Under the pieces are notes generated by a model. The model ran no database searches. It saw only the letters and a list, made by a program, of their open reading frames with translations, and was not told the origin of the DNA. Positions 1 through 7,279 of a stretch of DNA of 64,000 bases are shown one piece after another; the first letter of the stretch is position 1, and each line of letters begins with the position of its first letter. A program made the translations under genes and the position numbers. The DNA is from Streptomyces sp. NBC_00335 (GTDB lineage: Bacteria > Actinomycetota > Actinomycetes > Streptomycetales > Streptomycetaceae). The stretch covers positions 5,261,501-5,325,500 of the forward strand of contig NZ_CP108006.1 in assembly GCF_036127095.1 (NCBI RefSeq), read 5' to 3'.

Positions 1-448
1 ACAACTCCGCAACCTGCTCCACCACGATCTCGTGCACCAGCATCGCCCGCTCGTCCCGAGACTTCGCCCGAATCTCCACCGGCCGCCGGAACACCACGAT
101 CCGGGCCGGCCGCCCGTCCGCGGCCTCCGCCAGCGCCCCCAACGGCACCGCCTCGTCGTTCCACCCGGCCTCCGCCCCCCCGGGCGGCCCAGGCACGTCG
201 CCGATCATGAACTCAACCTCCGCCAGCTGCGGCCACCGTCGCTCCAGCCGCTCCACGGAGTCCCGTACGAGGTCCCCGAAGAGCTCCCCCCGGCTCGCCG
301 ACAGCGGTACCTGCGGAGGGGCCACCGGCCCGCGCATCCCGCGGCCGTGCCGGTCGCGCCGCCGCACCCGAGGCTCACCGGAGGGGGACCCGCCGGGCAG
401 GGAGGCGGCAGGGGGCACGGGAGGGGGAGGCAGAGTGCTGTCCGTCAC
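1..448 (-). CDS. Zinc metallopeptidase family protein (DUF1025-like), C-terminus outside window
   Basis: Translated from the reverse strand. A GTG start at 448 gives at least 149 residues before the window edge cuts the gene, so only the N-terminal part is present. The first ~40 residues are Pro/Gly/Ser-rich with an Arg cluster and look disordered. They are followed by a globular part with the phrase FGDLVRDSVERLERRWPQL and, near the edge, LVHEIVVEQVAE. The His-Glu..Val-Glu spacing is the zincin-type motif of the small 'metallopeptidase family' seen in actinobacteria upstream of DUF3499 genes. It is divergent from the DUF3499 gene at 563. No good Shine-Dalgarno precedes the GTG, so the start is uncertain. 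Substrate unknown. Confidence 0.8.
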   Translation of the reverse strand, partial: MTDSTLPPPPVPPAASLPGGSPSGEPRVRRRDRHGRGMRGPVAPPQVPLSASRGELFGDLVRDSVERLERRWPQLAEVEFMIGDVPGPPGGAEAGWNDEAVPLGALAEAADGRPARIVVFRRPVEIRAKSRDERAMLVHEIVVEQVAEL

Positions 449-562
449 CCCCGCAGCGTAGCCCGCACATCCGCGCCGGGGCGGGGGAGATCGCACGACA
501 CGGGGGAGCGGGCGGGGGAGTGTCGTCGCGGCCCGGTCAAGAGTGCGGTACCGTCCAACGTC

Positions 563-937
563 GTGAGCCTTGTACGTCGCTGTTCGCGCACCGCGTGCGG
601 CCGCCCTGCCGTCGCGACTCTGACGTACGTCTACGCCGATTCGACCGCAGTTCTCGGCCCGCTCGCCACCTACGCCGAACCCCACTGCTACGACCTCTGC
701 GCCGAGCACTCGGAGCGCCTGACCGCCCCGCGCGGCTGGGACGTCGTACGCCTCACCGATGGTTCGGCGCCCTCGCGCCCCACTGGTGACGACCTCGAAG
801 CCCTCGCCAACGCCGTGCGCGAGGCGGCCCGTCCGCCGGAGCGCGCGGCCGGGGCCGGCGGCGCTGGTCAGGGCGGTCCCGGCACCGGGGAGACGCGTCG
901 CGGGCACCTGCGCGTCTTGCGCTCGCCGGATTCCTGA
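563..937 (+). CDS. DUF3499 family zinc-ribbon-like protein
   Basis: 124 residues from a GTG at 563. The frame is open further upstream but holds no good start close by, and homology-type sequence begins here. Four cysteines are visible as two pairs, Cys7/Cys12 (RRCSRTACGRPA) and Cys42/Cys46 (HCYDLCAEH), an arrangement suited to one bound zinc. The tail from about residue 85 is Arg/Gly/Ala-rich and low in complexity. DUF3499 proteins are conserved in actinobacteria just upstream of the phosphomannomutase gene; their role is not known to me. The next gene starts 78 bases downstream and has its own ribosome site. No clear Shine-Dalgarno precedes the GTG. Confidence 0.8.
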   Translation: MSLVRRCSRTACGRPAVATLTYVYADSTAVLGPLATYAEPHCYDLCAEHSERLTAPRGWDVVRLTDGSAPSRPTGDDLEALANAVREAARPPERAAGAGGAGQGGPGTGETRRGHLRVLRSPDS

Positions 938-950
938 CATTCAGTTGATC

Positions 951-980
951 TGAAAAGCCGCCCTGCGGCCACGGTAGGTT
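951..980 (+). promoter_or_regulatory. Possible promoter of manB
   Basis: TGAAAA (951-956) and TAGGTT (975-980) are separated by 18 bases in the gap between DUF3499 and manB, a plausible sigma-70-type (HrdB) pair. This is by eye only. Confidence 0.3.
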
Positions 981-1015
981 TGCCTCACCGCACACCACCT
1001 TCAGGAGGGCACGCA

Positions 1016-2386
1016 GTGGCCACCGATCTTTCGAACATCGTCAAGGCGTACGACGTACGAGGCGTGGTGCCGGACGAGTGGGACGAGCACCTGGCCGAGC
1101 TGTTCGGTGCCGCCTTCGTCGAGGTGACCGGTGCCCGGGCCATCGTCATCGGCCACGACATGCGGCCCTCCTCCCCGGCCCTGTCGGGCGCCTTCGCGCG
1201 CGGCGCGGCCGCCCGCGGCGTGGACGTCACCCTCATCGGGCTGTGCTCCACCGACCAGCTGTACTACGCCTCCGGCAAGCTGAACCTGCCGGGCGCGATG
1301 TTCACGGCCTCGCACAACCCGGCGCAGTACAACGGCATCAAGCTCTGCCGGGCCGGCGCCGCCCCGGTCGGCCAGGACACCGGCCTGTCCACCATCCGCG
1401 AGCTCGCCGAGAAGTGGAGCGACGAGGGCGCCCCGGCGATCCCCGCCGGCACCGTCCCCGGCACCGTCACCGAGCAGGACACCCTCACCGGCTACGCCGA
1501 CCACCTGAAGGGCCTGGTCGACCTCACCGCCGTCCGCCCGCTCAAGGTCGTCGTCGACGCGGGCAACGGCATGGGCGGGCACACCGTCCCCACCGTCTTC
1601 ACGGGCCTCCCGCTGGACCTGGTCCCCATGTACTTCGAGCTGGACGGGACCTTCCCGAACCACGAGGCCAACCCCCTCGACCCGAAGAACATCGTCGACC
1701 TCCAGGCCCGCGTACTGGCCGAGGGCGCCGACCTCGGCATCGCCTTCGACGGCGACGCCGACCGCTGCTTCATCGTCGACGAGCGCGGCCAGGGCGTCTC
1801 CCCGTCCGCCATCACCGCCCTGGTCGCCGCCCGCGAACTGGCCCGCAACGGCGGCACCGGCACCGTGATCCACAACCTGATCACCTCCTGGTCCGTCCCC
1901 GAGGTCGTCCGCGAGAACGGCGGCACCCCCGTCCGCACGCGCGTCGGCCACTCCTTCATCAAGGAGGAGATGGCCAAGTCCGGCGCCATCTTCGGCGGCG
2001 AGCACTCGGCGCACTACTACTTCAAGGACTTCTGGAACGCGGACACCGGCATGCTCGCCGCGCTCCACGTCCTGGCGGCCCTCGGCGGCCAGGACGGCCC
2101 CCTCTCGGCCCTGGTCTCCTCCTACGACCGCTACGCGGGCTCCGGAGAGATCAACTCGACCGTCGCCGACCAGACGGCCCGCCTCGCCGCCGTGAAGGCC
2201 GCCTACGGCTCCGCGGAGGGCGTCACCCTCGACGAACTGGACGGCCTCACCGCCACCAGCGCCGACTGGTGGTTCAACGTCCGCGCCTCCAACACCGAGC
2301 CCCTCCTGCGCCTGAACGTGGAGGCCCGCGACGAGGCCACCCTCGCCAAGGTCCGCGACGAGGTCCTGGCGCTGATCCGCGCTTAG
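1016..2386 (+). CDS. manB: Phosphomannomutase / phosphoglucomutase
   Basis: 456 residues; interconverts mannose-6-phosphate and mannose-1-phosphate (often glucose phosphates too), feeding GDP-mannose synthesis in the cytoplasm. I chose the GTG at 1016 because AGGAGGG sits 6 bases upstream; an in-frame start at 980 lacks such a site. The alpha-D-phosphohexomutase domains are all visible: the phosphoserine loop TASHNP (Ser99), the magnesium loop DGDADR (245-250), the sugar-binding loop GGEHSAHYYF, and the C-terminal phosphate-binding RASNTEP. Length is normal for the family. It heads a plus-strand series with Trm112, SIS and manA, consistent with a mannose-phosphate operon, although a 295-base repeat-bearing gap follows it. 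Confidence 0.95.
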   Translation: MATDLSNIVKAYDVRGVVPDEWDEHLAELFGAAFVEVTGARAIVIGHDMRPSSPALSGAFARGAAARGVDVTLIGLCSTDQLYYASGKLNLPGAMFTASHNPAQYNGIKLCRAGAAPVGQDTGLSTIRELAEKWSDEGAPAIPAGTVPGTVTEQDTLTGYADHLKGLVDLTAVRPLKVVVDAGNGMGGHTVPTVFTGLPLDLVPMYFELDGTFPNHEANPLDPKNIVDLQARVLAEGADLGIAFDGDADRCFIVDERGQGVSPSAITALVAARELARNGGTGTVIHNLITSWSVPEVVRENGGTPVRTRVGHSFIKEEMAKSGAIFGGEHSAHYYFKDFWNADTGMLAALHVLAALGGQDGPLSALVSSYDRYAGSGEINSTVADQTARLAAVKAAYGSAEGVTLDELDGLTATSADWWFNVRASNTEPLLRLNVEARDEATLAKVRDEVLALIRA

Positions 2387-2417
2387 CGCGGCCGCCCGCG
2401 CCGTCGGACGCCGGTGG

Positions 2418-2475
2418 GCAGAAATCAGCCCCGCCGGCGTTCGGGGCGCGGGTCCTGGGGCGGAGCCCCAGCAGC
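2418..2475 (-). repeat. GC-rich dispersed intergenic element, copy A (reverse orientation)
   Basis: Reads as the reverse complement of the elements at 34074-34272, 49539-49640 and 63770-63833. Shared parts are a GGGGCTCCGCCCC-like inverted repeat and the block CGCCGG(A/C)…GGCTG. It lies directly after manB and can fold as a hairpin (ctggggcggagccccag), so it may also act as a terminator. Confidence 0.6.
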
Positions 2476-2529
2476 GGACCCGCACCCGATACCCCGCCGT
2501 ACCGCCGAGCCCCTCCAGGGACCACGGTG

Positions 2530-2625
2530 GAGGTCCTCCTGCGCCCGTCGCGTGAGGTCCTCCTCCACCCGTCACCAGAGGTCCTCCTCCACCCGTCACC
2601 AGAGGTCCTCCTCCACCCGTCACCA
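2530..2625. repeat. 24-bp tandem repeat, four units
   Basis: Unit gaggtcctcctccacccgtc+acca repeated at 2554-2577, 2578-2601 and 2602-2625 with no differences. A diverged first unit lies at 2530-2553, and a partial unit (GAGGT) follows at 2626. It sits in the 295-base gap between manB and the Trm112 gene, whose other content is the dispersed element at 2418-2475. No spacers are present, so this is not a CRISPR array. Function unknown. Confidence 0.9.
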
Positions 2626-2681
2626 GAGGTGACTCGGCGGTAGGCTGACCAGGCCCGATCCACATCCCCGAAGGGAACCCC

Positions 2682-2867
2682 ATGCCGCTCGAAGCCGGTC
2701 TCCTGGAGATCCTCGCCTGCCCCGCCTGCCACTCCCCGCTCCAGGACAAGTCGGCAGACGAGACCACCCCCGAGCTGATCTGCACCGGCCAGGACTGCGG
2801 TCTCGCCTACCCGGTCCGCGACGGCATCCCGGTGCTCCTCGTCGACGAGGCGCGCCGCCCCGCCTGA
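2682..2867 (+). CDS. Trm112 family protein
   Basis: 61 residues, the usual size of bacterial Trm112/YcaR proteins. Four cysteines, C13/C16 (CPACH) and C34/C39, form a small zinc-binding fold; the family signature [11 protein letters not shown] and the ending [11 protein letters not shown] are present. Eukaryotic and archaeal Trm112 activates methyltransferases. The bacterial partner is not established, so the role here is open. AAGGGA lies about 6 bases upstream of the ATG. It sits between manB and the SIS gene, as in other Streptomyces. Confidence 0.92.
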   Translation: MPLEAGLLEILACPACHSPLQDKSADETTPELICTGQDCGLAYPVRDGIPVLLVDEARRPA

Positions 2868-2964
2868 GCCTCCTACCGCCACCCCGCGCAAACGCTGAGA
2901 CTGGTTCCGTCACACACAGGTTCCGTCACCGCTGGACACGTCACAGAACTAGCCGGAGGCCGCC

Positions 2965-4098
2965 ATGCTCGACGAGTCGCTCCTCGACGCACCTGACGAT
3001 CTCGCCCGCGCCGACCGCCGCGGCCTGCTCCGCGGCGCCGCCGACGCAGGCGCACGGGTACGCACCGCGGCCCGGCACGCCGCCGAGGCCGGTCTCGCCG
3101 ACCTGCGTCCCGACGGCCGCCCCCGGGCGGTCCTCATCGCCGGGCCCGGCACCGCCGCGACCGGGGTCGCCGACCTGCTCGGCGCGCTCGCCGGGGCCTC
3201 CGCGCCCGTCATCCGGCTGCACCCGACCGGCGTCGCGCACGCCGCCGGGGCCCTGCGCTGGACCCTGCCCGGCTGGGCCGGCCCCGTCGACCTGCTGCTC
3301 ATCGCCACCACCGACGGAACCGAGCCCGGCCTCGGCGTCCTCGCCGAGCAGGCCTACCGGCGCGGCTGCACCGTCGTCGCCGTCGCCCCCGAGCGCTCGC
3401 CGCTGAGCGAAGCGGTCGACGGCGCGCACGGGCTGCTCGTACCGATGGCCAAGGCCCCGTACCAGGAGTACGACGAGTCGGCCGCGGCCGGCCCCGGCGC
3501 CCTCTGGGCCCTGCTGACCCCGCTGCTGGTGCTCCTCGACCGGGTCGGCCTGATCACCGCCGCCCCGCACACCCTGCAGCTCGTCGCCGACCGGCTCGAC
3601 CGCACGGCCGAGCGCTGCGGCCCCGCCATCGCCACTTACTCCAACCCGGCCAAGACCCTCGCCTCCGAGCTCGCCGACTCCCTCCCGCTCATCTGGAGCG
3701 AGGGCGCCGCCGCGGGACCCGCCGGGCGCCGCTTCGCCGCCACCCTCGCCGAACTCGCCGGCCGACCCGCACTCGCCGCCGATCTTCCCGAGGCCCTCCC
3801 GGCCCACGGGGTCCTGCTCTCCGGCGGTTTCGCCGCCGGCGCCGACCCCGACGACTTCTTCCGCGACCGAGTGGAAGAACCGCAGGCCCTTCGCGCACGC
3901 ATCGTCCTGTTGCGCGACAGGCCCGCAGGCGGACTGACAGCCGCCCCTGCCGCACGAGAGCTCGCCCTCAGCCACGACACGGCCATCAGCGAGCTCGAAC
4001 CGGAGGAGGGCACAGAGCTGGAACAGCTCGCCGAACTCCTCGCCGTCACGGATTTCGCCACCGCCTACCTGGCGCTGGCCTCCGGGGGACACAGCTGA
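2965..4098 (+). CDS. SIS domain protein, phosphoglucose/phosphomannose isomerase-like
   Basis: 377 residues from an ATG preceded by GGAG. The N-terminal half has a sugar-isomerase (SIS) pattern: a nucleotide-fold-like strand AVLIAGPGTAATGVADLL, then LLLIATTDGTEPGLGVLAEQA, then GCTVVAVAPERSPLSEAV. The C-terminal half (from about residue 200) resembles the C-terminal domain of bifunctional archaeal-type phosphoglucose/phosphomannose isomerases. Its position between manB and manA points to a role in mannose/fructose phosphate metabolism, but a true isomerase of type I (manA) is encoded next door. It could be a sensor, a structural protein or a second isomerase; activity cannot be read from sequence. 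Confidence 0.85.
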   Translation: MLDESLLDAPDDLARADRRGLLRGAADAGARVRTAARHAAEAGLADLRPDGRPRAVLIAGPGTAATGVADLLGALAGASAPVIRLHPTGVAHAAGALRWTLPGWAGPVDLLLIATTDGTEPGLGVLAEQAYRRGCTVVAVAPERSPLSEAVDGAHGLLVPMAKAPYQEYDESAAAGPGALWALLTPLLVLLDRVGLITAAPHTLQLVADRLDRTAERCGPAIATYSNPAKTLASELADSLPLIWSEGAAAGPAGRRFAATLAELAGRPALAADLPEALPAHGVLLSGGFAAGADPDDFFRDRVEEPQALRARIVLLRDRPAGGLTAAPAARELALSHDTAISELEPEEGTELEQLAELLAVTDFATAYLALASGGHS

Positions 4099-4137
4099 GG
4101 CGTACGAACGCGCGCCTCTCACCCAGGAAGACGACCG

Positions 4138-5310
4138 ATGGACCGCCTCACGAACACGATCCGCCCCTACGCCTGGGGATCGACCACCGCGATCCCCGAA
4201 CTCATCGGGATCGCACCGACCGGCGAGCCCCAGGCCGAGCTGTGGATGGGCGCCCACCCGGGCGCACCCTCCCGCCTGGACCGCGGAGCAGGCGAGAGCG
4301 CCCTCTCGGACGTCATCGCGGCCGACCCCGAAGGCGAACTGGGGGTCGCCGCCGTCCGCAAGTTCGGCCCCAGGCTCCCCTTCCTCTTCAAGCTCCTCGC
4401 CGCCGGCGCCCCGCTCTCCCTCCAGGTCCATCCCGACCTCGCCCAGGCGAAGGCCGGGTTCGAGGACGAGGAGCGGCGCGGCGTCCCGATCGACGCACCG
4501 CACCGCAACTACAAGGACGCCAACCACAAGCCCGAGCTGGTCTGCGCCCTCACCCCCTTCGAGGGCCTGTCCGGATTCCGTCCGCCGCTGGAGGCCGCCG
4601 CCCTGCTGGAGGGCCTCGGCGTCAACTCCCTGAAGCCCTACGCCGATCTCCTGCGGGCACACCCCGAGGAGGCGGCCCTGCGCGAGGTGCTCACCGCCGT
4701 CCTGACCGCCGACCGCGCCGAGATGGCCCGTACGGTCTCCGAGGCCGCGGCCGCCGCCGAGCGGCTCGGGGGCCCGTACGCCCCGTACGCCGGACTCGTC
4801 CACCACTACCCGGGCGACCCCGGCGTCATCGCCGCGATGCTCCTCAACCACGTGCAACTCCAGCCCGGCGAAGCCATGTTCCTCGGCGCCGGCATCCCGC
4901 ACGCCTACCTCGACGGCCTCGGCGTCGAGCTCATGGCCAACTCCGACAACGTCCTGCGCTGCGGGCTCACCCCCAAGCACGTCGACGTGCCGGAGCTGCT
5001 GAAGGTCACCCTCTTCGAGCCCGGCGACCCCGGCATCCTGCGCCCGGAGGGCAACGGCGAAGAGGTCTACGAGACCCCCATCGACGAATTCCGGCTCTCC
5101 CGCTTTGTCCTGGCCGCCGGCGGCGCCCCCCGGGTGCTGCCCGACGGCACCGCGCAGATCCTGCTGTGCACGGCGGGCTCCCCGAAGGCGAACTCCCCGA
5201 AGTCCGGCGAACTGACGCTGGCGCCGGGCGAATCGGTCTTCGTACCGGCAGGCGAAAAGGTCGAACTGTCCGGAACCGGCACCGTCTTCCGTGCCACTGT
5301 GGTGGTCTGA
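4138..5310 (+). CDS. manA: Mannose-6-phosphate isomerase, class I
   Basis: 390 residues; interconverts fructose-6-phosphate and mannose-6-phosphate, the entry step to GDP-mannose. The zinc ligands of type I enzymes are in place: Gln96 and His98 in LSLQVHPD, Glu133 in NHKPEL and His255 in GIPHAYLDG, almost the same numbering as the E. coli enzyme. AGGAAG lies 7 bases before the ATG. It follows the SIS gene by 39 bases and is probably cotranscribed with it and with manB. Together they supply mannose donors for glycolipids and protein mannosylation. Confidence 0.95.
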   Translation: MDRLTNTIRPYAWGSTTAIPELIGIAPTGEPQAELWMGAHPGAPSRLDRGAGESALSDVIAADPEGELGVAAVRKFGPRLPFLFKLLAAGAPLSLQVHPDLAQAKAGFEDEERRGVPIDAPHRNYKDANHKPELVCALTPFEGLSGFRPPLEAAALLEGLGVNSLKPYADLLRAHPEEAALREVLTAVLTADRAEMARTVSEAAAAAERLGGPYAPYAGLVHHYPGDPGVIAAMLLNHVQLQPGEAMFLGAGIPHAYLDGLGVELMANSDNVLRCGLTPKHVDVPELLKVTLFEPGDPGILRPEGNGEEVYETPIDEFRLSRFVLAAGGAPRVLPDGTAQILLCTAGSPKANSPKSGELTLAPGESVFVPAGEKVELSGTGTVFRATVVV

Positions 5311-5403
5311 CGTACCGTCCCTCTCGGTGGCTGTGAGAATCTGCGGCCGTAGCGCGGCGTCCCGGCCCGGGGCGCCGCACCGAGGAAGGGACACATCGCA
5401 ACC

Positions 5404-6348
5404 ATGAGCGCGTCGGGCGGTACCAAGGCGATCGTGGCGGCACTCGCCGCCAATCTGGCCATCGCGGTAGCCAAGTTCGTGGCCTTCGTCTTCAGCGGCT
5501 CGTCGTCGATGCTTGCGGAAAGCGTCCACTCGCTGGCGGACTCCGGCAACCAGGGCCTGCTCCTCCTGGGAGGGAAGAAGGCCCAGCGCGAGGCGACTCC
5601 GCAGCACCCCTTCGGGTACGGGCGCGAGCGCTACATCTACGCCTTCCTGGTCTCCATCGTGCTGTTCACCGTCGGTGGCATGTTCGCCATCTACGAGGGC
5701 TACGAGAAGATCCACGAGCCGCACGCGATCTCGCACTGGTACTGGCCGGTCGGCGTCCTCGTCTTCGCGATCATCGCGGAGTCCTTCTCCTTCCGCACCG
5801 CGATCAAGGAGTCGAACGAGATCCGCGGCAGCCTCACCTGGGGCCAGTTCATCAAGCGCGCCAAGGCCCCCGAGCTCCCCGTGGTCCTCCTCGAAGACCT
5901 CGGCGCCCTCATCGGCCTCGTCCTCGCCCTCGCGGGCGTGGGCATCGCCCTGCTGACCGGCAACGGCGTCTGGGACGGCATCGGCACCCTGTGCATCGGT
6001 GTCCTGCTCATCATCATCGCCATCGTCCTCGCCGCCGAGACCAAGTCCCTGCTGCTCGGCGAGGCCGCCGGCACCGAGGACGTGGAGAAGATCAAGGCGG
6101 CCGTCGTCGACGGCGACGTGGTCACCGGCATCATCCACATGCGCACCCTGCACCTAGGCCCTGAGGAGCTCCTGGTCGCGGCGAAGATCTCCGTCCAGAG
6201 CGACGACACCGCGACGGAGGTGGCCAACGCCATCAACGCCGCCGAGGCCCGCATCCGCGCGGCGGTCCCGATCGCCCGAGTGATCTACCTGGAGCCGGAC
6301 ATCTTCAACGCCGAGGCCGCGGCGAAGGGCACCAACCCGGGCGTCTGA
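5404..6348 (+). CDS. Cation diffusion facilitator family transporter
   Basis: 314 residues with about six membrane segments, starting with IVAALAANLAIAVAKFVAFV. CDF proteins export divalent metals (zinc, iron, manganese) by proton antiport. The metal-site signature in the second segment, HSLAD within ESVHSLADSGNQ, and a matching acidic residue in LLEDLGALIGLVLA are visible. The cytoplasmic C-terminal domain (from about residue 210) is present. GAAGGGA precedes the ATG. It lies 93 bases after manA in the same direction; its function seems unrelated to mannose, so shared transcription would be read-through. Metal specificity cannot be told from sequence. Confidence 0.9.
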   Translation: MSASGGTKAIVAALAANLAIAVAKFVAFVFSGSSSMLAESVHSLADSGNQGLLLLGGKKAQREATPQHPFGYGRERYIYAFLVSIVLFTVGGMFAIYEGYEKIHEPHAISHWYWPVGVLVFAIIAESFSFRTAIKESNEIRGSLTWGQFIKRAKAPELPVVLLEDLGALIGLVLALAGVGIALLTGNGVWDGIGTLCIGVLLIIIAIVLAAETKSLLLGEAAGTEDVEKIKAAVVDGDVVTGIIHMRTLHLGPEELLVAAKISVQSDDTATEVANAINAAEARIRAAVPIARVIYLEPDIFNAEAAAKGTNPGV

Positions 6349-6359
6349 CCCGGCGCATG

Positions 6360-6403
6360 ACGTGAGGAGGCCCCCCTGCGCGCGCAGGGGGGCCTCCTCA
6401 CGT
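6360..6403. terminator. Perfect 44-bp palindrome between convergent genes
   Basis: The 22-base arms are exactly complementary with no loop bases left over (arm acgtgaggaggcccccctgc+gc). It lies 11 bases after the CDF stop and 9 bases before the end of the signal peptidase gene. A bidirectional terminator is the simple reading. As DNA it could also extrude as a cruciform. Confidence 0.85.
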
Positions 6404-6412
6404 CCGCGGGAC

Positions 6413-7162
6413 TCAGTCGGAGGATGCGGCCTCGTACGCCCACGTCAGCTGTCCGGGCCCGGCGCCCGCCGCGTTCCGCGCCGCCTTCGCCGCCCGTCGC
6501 CGCGCCACCAGTGAGCCGATGCCGAGCCCGCCGCCGACGAGGAAGACCGGCACGCCGAACATGCCCACGAGCCCGGCGGCGGCCGCCGCGTCCGGCACCT
6601 CGGCCAGCGCGACCCCCCATACGGCCGACACCGGCACGGTTCCCTGGCCCTCGTCGCGGACCCGCAGATGGGAGTCGAAGGAGTTCGAGCGGTGGTCGCC
6701 CATCAGGAACATCCGCCCCTCGGGCACCGTGACATCGAAGGCCATCGTCGCCGGCACGGCCGCTTCCATGAGGTACGGCTCGACGAGCGGCTTCCCGTTC
6801 AGCGTCAGACTCGCCTCACCCGGTGCCCATGAGATGCGGTCCCCACCCAGGGCCACCACCCGCTTGAAGACCTGCTGGCCCTCCTGGATCCCTGCCCCGT
6901 TCACCCACGAGGCAGGGGCAGCGAAGACCACGGCGTCCCCGTGCCGGACCTCCCCCGGAGCGACCCGGTCGAACCAGACCTGGTCTCCGAGGGAGTAGGC
7001 GGGCCTCATCGACTCCGACGGGAGGAACGTCATTTGGTACTCGTCCGCGAGGACGAACCTGGTCCAGCTCCCCGCCCCCACGAACAGCGCCGCGCCGAGC
7101 ACCATGAGCACCACCGCCCAGATCCCTCTTCGCCGTCCCGGCCTGCGCTGATCCCGCCCCAT
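6413..7162 (-). CDS. lepB: Signal peptidase I
   Basis: 249 residues; membrane-bound serine protease that removes Sec and Tat signal peptides outside the membrane. The ATG at 7162 was chosen because GAAGGGA lies just upstream; an in-frame TTG at 7180 would add six residues but overlaps that site. Residues 14-38 form the first membrane segment. Box B holds the nucleophile Ser51 (LPSESMRP), and the general base is Lys100 (VFKRVVALGGDRI). Box E GDHRSNSFDS is intact. A second hydrophobic segment lies near residues 195-220, giving an N-out/C-tail topology seen in streptomycete signal peptidases. Streptomyces carry several paralogues, so the symbol is generic. Confidence 0.93.
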   Translation of the reverse strand: MGRDQRRPGRRRGIWAVVLMVLGAALFVGAGSWTRFVLADEYQMTFLPSESMRPAYSLGDQVWFDRVAPGEVRHGDAVVFAAPASWVNGAGIQEGQQVFKRVVALGGDRISWAPGEASLTLNGKPLVEPYLMEAAVPATMAFDVTVPEGRMFLMGDHRSNSFDSHLRVRDEGQGTVPVSAVWGVALAEVPDAAAAAGLVGMFGVPVFLVGGGLGIGSLVARRRAAKAARNAAGAGPGQLTWAYEAASSD

Positions 7163-7279
7163 GTCCGTTCCCTTCGCCAAAAGCCCCTGTCGGCTGGCGA
7201 AGCGTACGCAGCGCCCTCGGGCCCCGTACCACCGAGGTGGGGTACGGGGCCCGAGGGGCGTTCCGGGGAGTCCGCGCGG

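Noticed and set aside
2530..2625. CRISPR array
   Set aside because: Units are directly adjacent with no spacers and no cas genes nearby.
1001..2785. A 594-codon open frame antisense to manB
   Set aside because: Mirror of a real high-GC gene: no ribosome site, repetitive Gly/Ala/Val/Asp composition, and it crosses the 24-bp repeat. The same applies to the long antisense frames over secA, ahcY and glutamate dehydrogenase.
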